DNA of 40,590 bases from Frankiaceae bacterium. Its GTDB lineage: Bacteria > Actinomycetota > Actinomycetes > JAFAQI01. The position numbers and the translations under genes are program-made. This document shows, one piece after another, positions 32,266 through 39,517 of this stretch. The stretch's first letter is position 1; each line of letters opens with the position of its first letter. The stretch is from contig JAFAZI010000198.1 of assembly GCA_019239875.1 (NCBI GenBank), forward strand, positions 1 through 40,590, given 5' to 3'. Below the pieces are notes generated by a model that worked only from the letters and a program-made list of their open reading frames with translations, did not search any database and had not been told where the DNA came from.

Positions 32266-32667
32266 ATGGTGGCGCTCGAGCAGGTTGCCGAGATCGCGTC
32301 GAGCCTGCCGGAGACGACCGAGGGTGAGCGCCACAACCATCGGACCTGGTTCGTCGCCGGCAAGGCCTTCGCGTGGCATCGGCCGTTCAGCAAGGCCGAC
32401 ATCAAGCGTTACGGCAACGTCGAGCCTCCGCAAGGCGACATCGTCGCGGTCAGCGTCGCGGACTTGCATGAGAAGGAAGCGGTGCTGGCCGCTGGCCACG
32501 AGGGCGTCTTCACCATCCCGCACTTCGACGGCTACGCAGCGGTGCTGATCGAGCTGCGCCGGGTCCGCAAGCCAGTCATTCGCGAGCTGCTGACCGACGC
32601 CTGGCTGGCATCGGCACCACCCGCGGTCGTGGACGGCTTCGTGTCGAGCCGCCGCCGCACGCGCTGA
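32266..32667 (+). CDS. MmcQ/YjbR-family protein
   Basis: A 133-residue protein with the YjbR fold pattern: ASSLPETTEGERHNHRTWFVAGKAFAWHRP near the N-terminus and YAAVLIELRRVRKPVIRELLTDAWLASAP near the end. The family has a double-stranded DNA-binding-like fold; its role is unknown. It is divergent from the cupin gene and ends before a large hairpin. Confidence 0.85.
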   Translation: MVALEQVAEIASSLPETTEGERHNHRTWFVAGKAFAWHRPFSKADIKRYGNVEPPQGDIVAVSVADLHEKEAVLAAGHEGVFTIPHFDGYAAVLIELRRVRKPVIRELLTDAWLASAPPAVVDGFVSSRRRTR

Positions 32668-32682
32668 CGGCATCGCGCGAGA

Positions 32683-32728
32683 GTTGTGATGCTTCCGCGA
32701 CGGCGGGCCGTCGCTCACGCATCACAAC
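32683..32728. terminator. Two-stage hairpin between convergent genes
   Basis: GTTGTGATGC (32683-32692) pairs perfectly with GCATCACAAC (32719-32728). Inside, GCGACGG (32697-32703) pairs with CCGTCGC (32708-32714). Symmetric 4-nt internal loops separate the stems. It sits between the YjbR gene and the alkyltransferase-like gene and can serve both strands. There is no T-tract, so it may instead be a dispersed palindromic repeat. Confidence 0.6.
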
Positions 32729-32749
32729 CCGAAACTCGACCGCGGCGCT

Positions 32750-33037
32750 TTACGTGCCGTTCCACCTCGCCCGGGCCATGTCGACTCGGTAGCCGTCCAT
32801 CGGGACGCCGTCCGCCCGTAGCAGTGCGACTTGGCGGTCACGCACTCCCGGTGCGCACGAGCCATCGGACCGCACGACGCGATGCCACGGCACCTCCCCG
32901 CCGTACGTCGCCATCACTGTTCCGACCGCGCGGCCGGAACCTTTGCCCACATAGTCGGCGACGTCGCTGTATGCCATGACCTTGCCGGCAGGGATGGCGT
33001 CGACGGCATCGAGCACAGCCTTCGCGAACGGCGTCAC
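32750..33037 (-). CDS. Alkyltransferase-like (ATL) protein, MGMT DNA-binding domain without active Cys
   Basis: A 95-residue protein matching the C-terminal domain of O6-alkylguanine alkyltransferase: IPAGKVMAYSDVADYVG, Arg finger in GSGRAVG and VPWHRVV. In active enzymes the last motif is PCHRV; here Cys is Trp51, as in E. coli and yeast ATL proteins. ATL proteins bind O6-alkylguanine without repairing it and hand the lesion to nucleotide excision repair. GTG start with a TAGGGT -10 box 7 nt upstream. It is divergent from the epimerase gene. A comparable gene (Rv3204) sits in the mycobacterial locus. Confidence 0.9.
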   Translation of the reverse strand: MTPFAKAVLDAVDAIPAGKVMAYSDVADYVGKGSGRAVGTVMATYGGEVPWHRVVRSDGSCAPGVRDRQVALLRADGVPMDGYRVDMARARWNGT

Positions 33038-33044
33038 GGGAGCG

Positions 33045-33050
33045 ACCCTA
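33045..33050 (-). promoter_or_regulatory. Candidate leaderless -10 box of the ATL gene (TAGGGT)
   Basis: Minus strand TAGGGT lies exactly 7 nt before the GTG at 33037, with no ribosome site between. Confidence 0.45.
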
Positions 33051-33059
33051 GACAGGGAC

Positions 33060-33065
33060 TAGCGT
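33060..33065 (+). promoter_or_regulatory. Candidate -10 box of the epimerase gene (TAGCGT)
   Basis: TAGCGT lies 8 nt before the ATG at 33074 and is back to back with the ATL -10 box. A GAAGG just before the ATG could also act in a short leader. Confidence 0.4.
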
Positions 33066-33073
33066 GCGAAGGC

Positions 33074-33955
33074 ATGCGAATCCTCATCATCGGTGGCACC
33101 CGGCTGGTCGGCCGCGGGATTGCAAGCGCGGCAATCACGGCGGGGCATGACGTGACGTTGTTCAACCGCGGGCAATACGAGCCCGACGGGCTTCCTGGCG
33201 CGACATTGCTCACCGGCGATCGCAATACCGATCTGTCGGCGCTCGCCGCCGGCGAGTGGGACGCGACCGTTGATGTGTGCGCGTACACGGCCCGCCAGGT
33301 CCGAGCACTGCACGAGGCACTTGGCACCCGCGGCGGCCATTTCACGTTCGTCTCGACGATCTCGGTCTATGCCGAGGACGTTCCCGAGTCCGGGTTCACC
33401 GAGGACGCGCCGCTGCTGCCCGCCGATCACAGTGACGAGCTGACGATGGAGAAGTACGGCGAGCTGAAGGTCGCGTGCGAGGAGGTGGCGGCCGAGCTCT
33501 TCGATCCGCTCCTGATCATCCGGCCGGGATATGTCATCGGACCGTACGACTACACCGAACGCTTCACGCATTGGATTCGCGAGGTTGCCGGCGGCAAGCC
33601 GATCACCGCGCCGGCGGCCGACCAGCCGCTGCAGACCGTTGATGGTCGCGACCTCGGCGCGTTCACGGTCCAATGCATCGAGGCGGGCCTCACGGGTGCA
33701 TTCAACGTCACAGCGCCCCAGGACCCACCGACTTTCCGCGAGGTGTTGGACACCATCGCCGGCGCCCTCGGCGTACCGCTCCCAGACGTCACCTGGGGGG
33801 ACCCAGACAGCGAGAGCGAGGAGCTGCCGTTGTCCGCGGGCCGCAGCTGGTGGCCGATGATGCGCGCCGATCTCTCCAAGGCGACGGACGCCGGCCTCCG
33901 CTGGCGGCCGCTTGCCGACACTGTCAAGGACACCGCCGACTGGGCAGGCATCTAG
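33074..33955 (+). CDS. NAD-dependent epimerase/dehydratase family protein
   Basis: A 293-residue extended-SDR-like protein. The N-terminal Rossmann motif is ILIIGGTRLVGRGI, followed by LFNRGQYEP, VSTISVYAEDVPESG, EKYGELKVACEE and a LIIRPGYVIGPYDYTERF substrate-side loop. The YxxxK in EKYGELK gives the catalytic pair. The closest general type is a sugar-nucleotide or nucleoside-diphosphate epimerase; the substrate is unknown. Its stop directly abuts the stop of moeZ. Confidence 0.87.
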   Translation: MRILIIGGTRLVGRGIASAAITAGHDVTLFNRGQYEPDGLPGATLLTGDRNTDLSALAAGEWDATVDVCAYTARQVRALHEALGTRGGHFTFVSTISVYAEDVPESGFTEDAPLLPADHSDELTMEKYGELKVACEEVAAELFDPLLIIRPGYVIGPYDYTERFTHWIREVAGGKPITAPAADQPLQTVDGRDLGAFTVQCIEAGLTGAFNVTAPQDPPTFREVLDTIAGALGVPLPDVTWGDPDSESEELPLSAGRSWWPMMRADLSKATDAGLRWRPLADTVKDTADWAGI

Positions 33956-35128
33956 CTAGTACAGCGGCTCTTCCTTCAGCACCTGAGTGCTCCATGCGGT
34001 GACGCCACCCTGCACGTGCTTGGCGTCGGCGAAGCCTGCGTTTTTGAGCAAAGCCAACGATTCGGCCGAGCGGACGCCGCTCTTGCAATAGAGCACCACC
34101 GGCTTGTCCTGCGGCAGCTCCGAGAGCTTGCCAGCAACCTCGCCCTTCGGGATGAGCACGGCACCAGGGATCGAGATGATCTCCCACTCCGCTGGCTCTC
34201 GGACGTCGACGAGATAGAAGGACTCGCCATTGTCCTGCATCGCCTTGAGCTCCGCCGCGGTGATCGTCGCATCGGCGGCCGCCTCGGCCGCCTCGTCAGA
34301 CACCGTCCCGCAGAACGCCTCGTAGTCGATGAGCTCGGTCACCGTCGGGTTCTTGCCGCAGATCGCGCACTCCGGGTCCTTGCGGACCTTCACCGAGCGG
34401 TAAGTCATCTCCAGGGCGTCGTAGATCATCAAGCGGCCGACCAGCGGTTCGCCGATGCCGGTCAGCACCTTGATCGCCTCGTTGACCTGGATCGACCCGA
34501 TGGAGGCGCACAGCACGCCGAGCACGCCACCCTCAGCGCAGGAGGGGACCATGCCGGGAGGCGGTGGCTCGGGGTACAGGCAGCGGTAGCAGGGCCCGTG
34601 CTCGGACCAGAACACCGACGCCTGACCGTCGAAGCGGTAGATCGACCCCCAGACGTACGGCTTGTTGAGCATGACGCACGCATCGTTGACGAGATAACGC
34701 GTCGCGAAGTTGTCGGTGCCGTCGACGATCAGGTCGTACTGGCTGAAGATGTCCATGACGTTGGACGAGTCGAGCCGCTCCTGATGCAGGTTCACCTGCA
34801 CGAGCGGGTTGATCTCCGCTACCGAGTTCTTGGCGCTGACCGCCTTCGGCGTCCCGACGTCGCTCTGGCCGTGGATGACCTGGCGCTGCAGGTTGGACTC
34901 GTCGACGACGTCGAAGTCGATGATGCCGAGGGTGCCGACACCGGCAGCAGCGAGATACATGAGCGCCGGCGAACCGAGACCCCCGGCGCCGACACACAGC
35001 ACCTTGGCGTTCTTCAGCCGTTTCTGCCCGTCCATCGCGACGTCCGGGATGATCAAGTGACGCGAGTAACGCCTGATCTCCTGCGGCGTCAGCTCCGCGG
35101 CAGGCTCGACCAGCGGGGGCAGCGACAC
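33956..35128 (-). CDS. moeZ: Adenylyltransferase/sulfurtransferase MoeZ (MoeB domain plus rhodanese)
   Basis: A 390-residue protein. The E1-like domain has GAGGLG (48-53), DFDVVDESNLQRQ, DGTDNFATRYLVND and zinc ligands C180, C183, C254 and C257. The rhodanese domain (about 290-390) has the persulfide Cys348 in CKSGVRS. MoeZ adenylates and thiocarboxylates small sulfur carriers used for molybdopterin, cysteine and other thiolated products. The GTG at 35128 is chosen because the product begins MSLPPLVEPAAELT like mycobacterial MoeZ and GAGGTGA is upstream; longer frames lack support. Confidence 0.94.
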   Translation of the reverse strand: MSLPPLVEPAAELTPQEIRRYSRHLIIPDVAMDGQKRLKNAKVLCVGAGGLGSPALMYLAAAGVGTLGIIDFDVVDESNLQRQVIHGQSDVGTPKAVSAKNSVAEINPLVQVNLHQERLDSSNVMDIFSQYDLIVDGTDNFATRYLVNDACVMLNKPYVWGSIYRFDGQASVFWSEHGPCYRCLYPEPPPPGMVPSCAEGGVLGVLCASIGSIQVNEAIKVLTGIGEPLVGRLMIYDALEMTYRSVKVRKDPECAICGKNPTVTELIDYEAFCGTVSDEAAEAAADATITAAELKAMQDNGESFYLVDVREPAEWEIISIPGAVLIPKGEVAGKLSELPQDKPVVLYCKSGVRSAESLALLKNAGFADAKHVQGGVTAWSTQVLKEEPLY

Positions 35129-35168
35129 AACTCTCACCTCATGGACGTCGACATTTCGGCGCTGGTTC

Positions 35169-35188
35169 AACGAGCGGATCGGCTCGTT
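35169..35188. other. Hairpin in the moeZ/DUF4234 divergent region
   Basis: AACGAGC and GCTCGTT pair over 7 bp around GGATCG. On the plus strand it is followed by TTGTT, making it terminator-like, but no plus-strand gene lies just upstream. On the minus strand it would be in the moeZ leader. The role is unclear. Confidence 0.35.
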
Positions 35189-35252
35189 TTGTTCCGCCGT
35201 GACTGTCTCAACGGTACGGTCAACCCGCCAACGAACGAAACCAGGGGGACCT

Positions 35253-35756
35253 ATGAGTGAGGCTCCAAACCCTTCAGAGCAGCCACCGGTCGCGCCGCCC
35301 ACCGGCTTCCCCCCGGCGCCACCGGCCTACGGCCAGCCACCGACGGCCTATGCCGGCGAATACGCGCCGGTGCAGATGGGCGGGTACAGCGGTGTAGGTC
35401 AGATCCGGGGAACCGGCATGTCCATCTTCCTGTTCATCATCACGCTCGGCATCTACGGCTGGTTCTGGTACTACAACGTCCACGATGAGATGAAGCGGCA
35501 CAAGAATGGCGACGGCCTCGGTGGCGGCCTCGCTCTCGTCCTCGCGATCTTCGCCGGCATCGTGATGCCCTACATCACCTCAGACGAGGTCGGAAAGCTT
35601 TACGAGATGCGGGGCCAGCCGAAGCCGGTAAGCGCGATGACCGGGCTCTGGTCGTTCCCCGGCATCTTCCTGCTGGGCATCGGACCGATCGTGTGGTTCG
35701 TGAAGACGAATGGCGCGCTGAACGACTACTGGCGCTCGTTGGGCGCGACCGGCTAG
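35253..35756 (+). CDS. DUF4234-type membrane protein with Pro-rich N-terminus
   Basis: A 167-residue protein. The first ~60 residues are rich in Pro, Ala, Gly and Tyr and look disordered. The DUF4234-like part begins RGTGMSIFLFIITLGIYGWFWYYNVHDEM (first helix), followed by helices around 93-110 and 133-150. The function is unknown. The ATG at 35253 follows AGGGGGACCT. It is divergent from moeZ and overlaps the convergent coiled-coil gene by 4 nt. Confidence 0.8.
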   Translation: MSEAPNPSEQPPVAPPTGFPPAPPAYGQPPTAYAGEYAPVQMGGYSGVGQIRGTGMSIFLFIITLGIYGWFWYYNVHDEMKRHKNGDGLGGGLALVLAIFAGIVMPYITSDEVGKLYEMRGQPKPVSAMTGLWSFPGIFLLGIGPIVWFVKTNGALNDYWRSLGATG

Positions 35757-37429
35757 CCGCGACCCCAGCGCCGCTTGCGCTTGCCGTCGCCGATCGACAC
35801 CGTCGGGTCGGCCGGGTCGCGCTCGGGCGGCGTCTCCGGTGCCCACGCATCAGGCAGCTCGATCGACTCCGGCGACTCCTCTGGTCCCGGCGTCGCAACG
35901 TCGGCTTGCTGCGGCGCGCCCGCGTCGAAGCCGTCGGCCGCCCCGCCTGCCTCTGCAGGGGGCCCGCTCGGTTCGCCATCACCCACGCCCGGCAGTGGAC
36001 CGGTCTCGTCGAGCGCCTGCGCGCCGTCGCCGTCGTCCGCCGCGGATTCCTCGGGGAGCGCTGCCCAGTGTTCGGGCGGGAGCACACTGTTGCCCGAGTC
36101 CGAGGGAGCCTGCTCTGCGGCTTCGGTGGGCGTCGCGTCGTCGCGCTCCCACCACGCGGTCCCGCCAGCGCTCTTGGCTCCCTCCGTCGATCCGTCGCCC
36201 CCCACCTCGAAGGACGAGGCGGCCGACGGCACGGTCGGTGCGAACGCGACGCGCTCCTCCGCCGACATCGCGCTGATCGGGGTGGCGCTGCTCGTGGCGC
36301 GGCGCTGCTTGAGCAGCGTCTCCGCGAGCGCCATCACCGCCTCGTCGACGTGGGCCATGAGGCGCTGCTCGGTGTCACGAACCGCAGCGTTGATCGACTG
36401 GGCCACCGCCGGGTCCAGCCGGGCCGTGGCGGGGCCGGCCTCGACCAGCCCGGTGACCCCGGTGCCGATGGCGGTCAGATCCGTCGCAAGCGGCTCGACC
36501 CGCTCGTGCAGGCTCGCCACCGACTGCTGGAGCTGAGCGGAGGTGGACTGCAGCTGGCCGAGCACCGCCGACTGCGCCGTACTGATCTCACTGACCTCGT
36601 CGAGCCGAGCCATCATCGCCGTGTGGTTTGCGGCGATGTCGCCGAGCGCGTCGAGCCGCGCCACGAGAGCCGACTGGTCGGCACCGCCCTCGCCGCCGAG
36701 CGCATCGATCCGCGCGACCAGGGCTGCGTGGTTGGCGCCGACGTCACCGAGCGCATCGATCCGCGCGAGGAGGGCAGCCTGGTTGGCGCCGACGTCACCG
36801 AGCGCATCGAGCTTCTGCGCCAGTGGCGCGATCGCAGCCTCGATCGCCGCGAGGCGCTGGTCGGCGGCCCCGGTGTCACCCGTCGGCTTCCCGACCGCCT
36901 CCTCGATGGTGACCAGCTGGCGATGAAGCACTTGAAGGTTGTCCTGGAGCACGGACACCCGCTCGCCGTAGGACGGCAACGCCTGCAGCCCGGCGGAAAG
37001 CACCCCGATCGTCTCCGCCTGCGAGCGGACGTGGGCGTCGATCGCGGTGAGCGCAGTGCGGATGTCGGCCATCTCCTCGCCGCGCTGGGCGACCATGCGG
37101 GTCACGCCGTCGAGCCTTTCCGAGAGGAAGCGGACCGCCTCACGCATCTCGACGGTCACCGCGTTGATCTGCGCCTCGGCGGCCTCGTCCTGCGGCGGTC
37201 GGACGCGCATCTCGGCGAACTCCTGCGACATCCGGACCAGCCGGGTCCGGATGTCACTCACCGCCGTGGCCAGCTCGCGCTCGCCGGCCACCTGCTCCCC
37301 GACTGCCTTGTTGAGCATGTCTTGGAGCAGCTCGGAGGTCGACTCTTCGCCGGCCTGGGCCGGTGGCCCACTCGGCGGCGCGGCCTCATTGGGCGGCATC
37401 GGTTGGCCCGAACCAGGGTCTGTCGTCAC
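35753..37429 (-). CDS. Long coiled-coil protein with 17-residue tandem repeat
   Basis: A 558-residue protein. Residues 1-30 are Pro/Ala-rich. About 30-370 are predicted alpha-helical coiled coil. Residues 207-292 contain five tandem units of 17-18 residues (LDALGDVGANQAALLAR type). About 385-558 are acidic, Pro/Gly-rich and likely disordered, ending KRKRRWGRG. There is no signal peptide or membrane helix. Such proteins can be cytoskeletal or envelope-associated scaffolds; I recognise no family. The GTG start at 37429 has AAGGAG 6 nt upstream. Confidence 0.75.
   Translation of the reverse strand: MTTDPGSGQPMPPNEAAPPSGPPAQAGEESTSELLQDMLNKAVGEQVAGERELATAVSDIRTRLVRMSQEFAEMRVRPPQDEAAEAQINAVTVEMREAVRFLSERLDGVTRMVAQRGEEMADIRTALTAIDAHVRSQAETIGVLSAGLQALPSYGERVSVLQDNLQVLHRQLVTIEEAVGKPTGDTGAADQRLAAIEAAIAPLAQKLDALGDVGANQAALLARIDALGDVGANHAALVARIDALGGEGGADQSALVARLDALGDIAANHTAMMARLDEVSEISTAQSAVLGQLQSTSAQLQQSVASLHERVEPLATDLTAIGTGVTGLVEAGPATARLDPAVAQSINAAVRDTEQRLMAHVDEAVMALAETLLKQRRATSSATPISAMSAEERVAFAPTVPSAASSFEVGGDGSTEGAKSAGGTAWWERDDATPTEAAEQAPSDSGNSVLPPEHWAALPEESAADDGDGAQALDETGPLPGVGDGEPSGPPAEAGGAADGFDAGAPQQADVATPGPEESPESIELPDAWAPETPPERDPADPTVSIGDGKRKRRWGRG
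36554..36811 (-). repeat. Five tandem ~51-bp coding repeats
   Basis: The region encodes successive units beginning LDALGDV, IDALGDV, IDALGGE, LDALGDI and LDEVSEI. The first four are close copies at the DNA level (recurring GCATCGATCCGCGC on the plus strand). One unit carries an extra codon. Unit number may vary between strains. Confidence 0.75.
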
Positions 37430-37446
37430 GAAGCGCTCCTTGATGG

Positions 37447-37467
37447 CTGCCTGTCACTCGCAGGCAG
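37447..37467 (-). other. Hairpin upstream of the coiled-coil gene
   Basis: CTGCCTG and CAGGCAG pair perfectly around a 7-nt loop, 18 nt before the start codon of the coiled-coil gene and 36 nt after the stop of the upstream gene. It could be a leader hairpin or a weak terminator. Confidence 0.4.
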
Positions 37468-37502
37468 TATCTCCACTCAGAGCACCTTATGTGTCTACTG
37501 AC

Positions 37503-38144
37503 CTATGAAAGAAGCGGTTCGAGCCGTCGATTGACCGCGTCGAGCGCAGCCCGGATGACCGCCTGCCGTGCATCCTCGCGCACAACGGCCGAGCCCGTCA
37601 GCCGGTCGGTGCCCGTCCCGCTGACCATCGTCACCGACACCAGGGCGGTGCGCTCGCTGCCGCTACGGGTCACTTCGACGTGCTCGAGCTCGAATCGCGC
37701 CGACGTACCGATCAGCAGTTCGATCGCTCGCAGCGCCGCGGTCGCGACGGCGCGCTGGACGCCGCTCTGTGTCGCCGTACCGGTGGCTTCACCACGGACC
37801 GTGCCTTCGCGGTAGGACAAGGAGACCGCCGCAGTGACGTCGAGGCCGGAGGAGACCAGCTGCATCCGGGAGATGATCGGCCGGCGACCGGGCTGCTCGG
37901 GGACGTCAGGCGTCTCCGCGTCCTCGATCAGCTGGACCTGGTCGGCGTCGACACCGAGACCGAAGCGCTCACGCAGCATGCGGCCGACCTTCGAGGCCAC
38001 CTGCACCTCGTCGACACCCGGGGCGAGACCGAGTCGCAGCAGCCCGAGGCCGCCACCCTCGTCATCCGGCTCGACGTCCGCCTCGGCAACGCCAGGGACC
38101 GTCCGCAGCGCGGCAACGATCTCCGCGTAGTCGGTGACGGTCAC
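37503..38144 (-). CDS. Hypothetical protein (213 aa)
   Basis: A soluble alpha/beta-looking protein. The N-terminal ~75 residues (IVAALRTVPGVAEADVEPD through VASKVGRMLRERFGLGVD) look like a small ferredoxin-like fold. The C-terminal ~110 residues alternate strands and helices (AVSLSYREGTVRGEATGTA, AVATAALRAIELL, RTALVSVTMVSGTG). I do not recognise the family. GTG start with AGGGAG upstream. It is followed on the same strand by the coiled-coil gene after 73 nt. Confidence 0.75.
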   Translation of the reverse strand: MTVTDYAEIVAALRTVPGVAEADVEPDDEGGGLGLLRLGLAPGVDEVQVASKVGRMLRERFGLGVDADQVQLIEDAETPDVPEQPGRRPIISRMQLVSSGLDVTAAVSLSYREGTVRGEATGTATQSGVQRAVATAALRAIELLIGTSARFELEHVEVTRSGSERTALVSVTMVSGTGTDRLTGSAVVREDARQAVIRAALDAVNRRLEPLLS

Positions 38145-38497
38145 GTGCTGCTCCCTGGGTAAGCGGTGGATGAGATTCCACCCCTACGTCGAAAGGTCGG
38201 CGTCCCGGAGCGCCCGCTTGAGCGACCGCATGACCGATTCCTGCACGGCAGGCATCGGTGCGTCTGGTTCGACCCCTTAATCCGATTTGTTAGCCCCTGC
38301 GACGGGTGGGCCACGCCGCCGCCAGTCATCCCCGTGCGTGCCCCTCCTACACCTAGTGCCCGACGTCGATCATGAACGCTACGCCCCGGCAGGTCCAGAG
38401 GGGTCAGACGAGGGCCGGCGCCGAGGAAAGGTGCTCCGGGGAACGCCGGAATGTCGGATCCGAGCGCGATCTCAGGATCGGTACGCTCCAATGCACC
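38145..38497. other. Divergent intergenic region upstream of the hypothetical and TetR genes
   Basis: A 353-bp stretch without an established gene. It contains a GGTGGA/TCCACC hairpin (38165-38182), an AT-rich patch (CCTTAATCCGATTTGTTAG, about 38275-38293) that could hold promoter elements, and a TACGCT -10-like box (38482-38487) 10 nt before the TetR GTG. A 23-codon frame on the minus strand is listed separately. Confidence 0.6.
38184..38255 (-). CDS. Possible 23-aa ORF upstream of the hypothetical gene
   Basis: ATG at 38255 opens a 23-codon frame (MPAVQESVMRSLKRALRDAD, then LST) ending 39 nt before the next start, with a hairpin directly after its stop. The peptide would be an amphipathic basic helix. 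There is no clear ribosome site, so it may be chance or a regulatory uORF. Confidence 0.25.
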   Translation of the reverse strand: MPAVQESVMRSLKRALRDADLST

Positions 38498-39121
38498 GTG
38501 ACGGCACACCCTGACGAGAATCCCGCCCGCGGCGTACGGCTGCCGAGGTCGGCCCGACGCCAACAGCTCCTTGGTGCCGCGCAGGAGGTCTTCGTCGCGA
38601 ACGGCTACCACGCCGCGGCGATGGACGACATCGCCGAACGTGCGGGGGTCAGCAAGCCGGTGCTCTACCAGCACTTCCCCGGCAAACTCGAGCTCTATGT
38701 TGCACTGCTCGACCAGCACGCGGACGAGCTCGCCTCGCGGGTCCGCGCCGCGTTGGAAAGTACGACGGACAACCACGACCGCGTTTTCGGCTGCGTCGAG
38801 GTCTACTTCGACTTCGTCGACGACCCCGGCGGCGCCTACCGGCTCGTGTTCGAGTCCGACCTGCGCAACGAGCCGGCCGTCCGCGAGCGGGTCGAGCGAT
38901 CGCTGCAGCTGTCGGTCGAGGCGATTGCCGACACCATCGCTCGCGACACCGGGCTCGGCCGCGACGAGGCGGAGCTGCTGTCGTGCGGGCTCGCGGGCGT
39001 CGCCGAGGTCAGCGCCCGGTGGTGGCTGGCGTCATCCGGCAACATCCCGAAGGCCCGCGCCATCGAGTTGATCCAGGCCCTGGTCTGGCGCGGCATCTCC
39101 GGCTACCCGAGAGTCACCTAA
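38498..39121 (+). CDS. TetR-family transcriptional regulator
   Basis: A 207-residue protein. The N-terminal helix-turn-helix is RRQQLLGAAQEVFVANGYHAAAMDDIAERAGVSKPVLYQHFPGKLELYVALL, followed by an all-helical ligand domain. Its place before DUF3107 and the MiaE-like gene matches Rv3208 in mycobacteria. The GTG at 38498 is chosen for family N-terminal length and a nearby -10-like TACGCT. Three identical-spaced palindromes follow its stop and could be its operators. The ligand is unknown. Confidence 0.9.
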   Translation: MTAHPDENPARGVRLPRSARRQQLLGAAQEVFVANGYHAAAMDDIAERAGVSKPVLYQHFPGKLELYVALLDQHADELASRVRAALESTTDNHDRVFGCVEVYFDFVDDPGGAYRLVFESDLRNEPAVRERVERSLQLSVEAIADTIARDTGLGRDEAELLSCGLAGVAEVSARWWLASSGNIPKARAIELIQALVWRGISGYPRVT

Positions 39122-39130
39122 GCCGCAGAA

Positions 39131-39205
39131 GCAATGTGGCATTGCCTGGCCCAGCGCCCAGCAATGTCACATTGCCCGCGAGATTTCGGGGCAATGTCAC
39201 ATTGC
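39131..39205. repeat. Array of three 15-bp palindromes at exact 30-bp spacing
   Basis: GCAATGTGGCATTGC (39131-39145), GCAATGTCACATTGC (39161-39175) and GCAATGTCACATTGC (39191-39205). The last two are perfect 7-1-7 palindromes; the first has one change. The period of 30 bp puts all on about the same face of the helix. The right half of copy 2 can also pair with the left half of copy 3 across the spacer (ACATTGCCC with GGGCAATGT), so an RNA hairpin is an alternative reading. Confidence 0.85.
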
Positions 39206-39208
39206 TTT

Positions 39209-39236
39209 CGGTACGCCGTTCGCCGTCGGCGTACCG
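39209..39236. terminator. Strong hairpin after the palindrome array
   Basis: CGGTACGCCG (39209-39218) and CGGCGTACCG (39227-39236) pair perfectly over 10 bp with an 8-nt loop. It starts 3 nt after the last palindrome and may end the TetR transcript. No T-tract follows. Confidence 0.5.
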
Positions 39237-39266
39237 GTGTTCGCCGGCGCTTTGTAGCCCGTGCGT

Positions 39267-39272
39267 TAGCGT
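39267..39272 (+). promoter_or_regulatory. Candidate leaderless -10 box of the DUF3107 gene (TAGCGT)
   Basis: TAGCGT is followed by exactly 7 nt and GTG at 39280, supporting that codon over an in-frame GTG at 39271, which overlaps the box. Confidence 0.5.
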
Positions 39273-39279
39273 GCTCAAC

Positions 39280-39507
39280 GTGGAGGTCAGGATTGGCGTC
39301 AAGGGCGCCCCGCGGGAACTGTCCATCGAGAGCGCCCAGGCGGCCGATGAGATCCAGGCGATCGTCGACGCTGCGTTGAAGGACGGTACGCCGTCGTTCT
39401 CCCTGGTCGACGAGAAGGGCCGCCGGGTCATCGTCGCCACCGACAAGCTGGCCTACATCGAAATCGCCGAGGCGGATTCGCGTCGCGTCGGCTTCGGCGC
39501 GATCTGA
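39280..39507 (+). CDS. DUF3107 family protein (TB9.4-like)
   Basis: A 75-residue protein: MEVRIGVKGAPRELSIES, ADEIQAIVDAAL, then LVDEKGRRVIVATDKLAYIEI and a GFGAI end. These are the features of DUF3107, a small actinobacterial family whose M. tuberculosis member is Rv3208A. The function is unknown. It lies between TetR and the convergent MiaE-like gene, the conserved order. The start is set by the leaderless -10 box. Confidence 0.9.
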   Translation: MEVRIGVKGAPRELSIESAQAADEIQAIVDAALKDGTPSFSLVDEKGRRVIVATDKLAYIEIAEADSRRVGFGAI

Positions 39508-39517
39508 CCTGACGGCC

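Noticed and set aside
31846-32718. 290-residue extension of the cupin gene
   Set aside because: The extension is antisense to the YjbR gene; the ATG at 32208 has a good ribosome site and gives a normal cupin length.
35693-37501. 602-codon plus-strand open frame
   Set aside because: Antisense shadow of the coiled-coil gene; the opposite strand has a ribosome site, periodic repeats and normal composition.
39131-39205. CRISPR array
   Set aside because: Only three 15-bp palindromic units with 15-bp GC-rich spacers that partly self-pair; units and spacers are too short and no cas gene is present.
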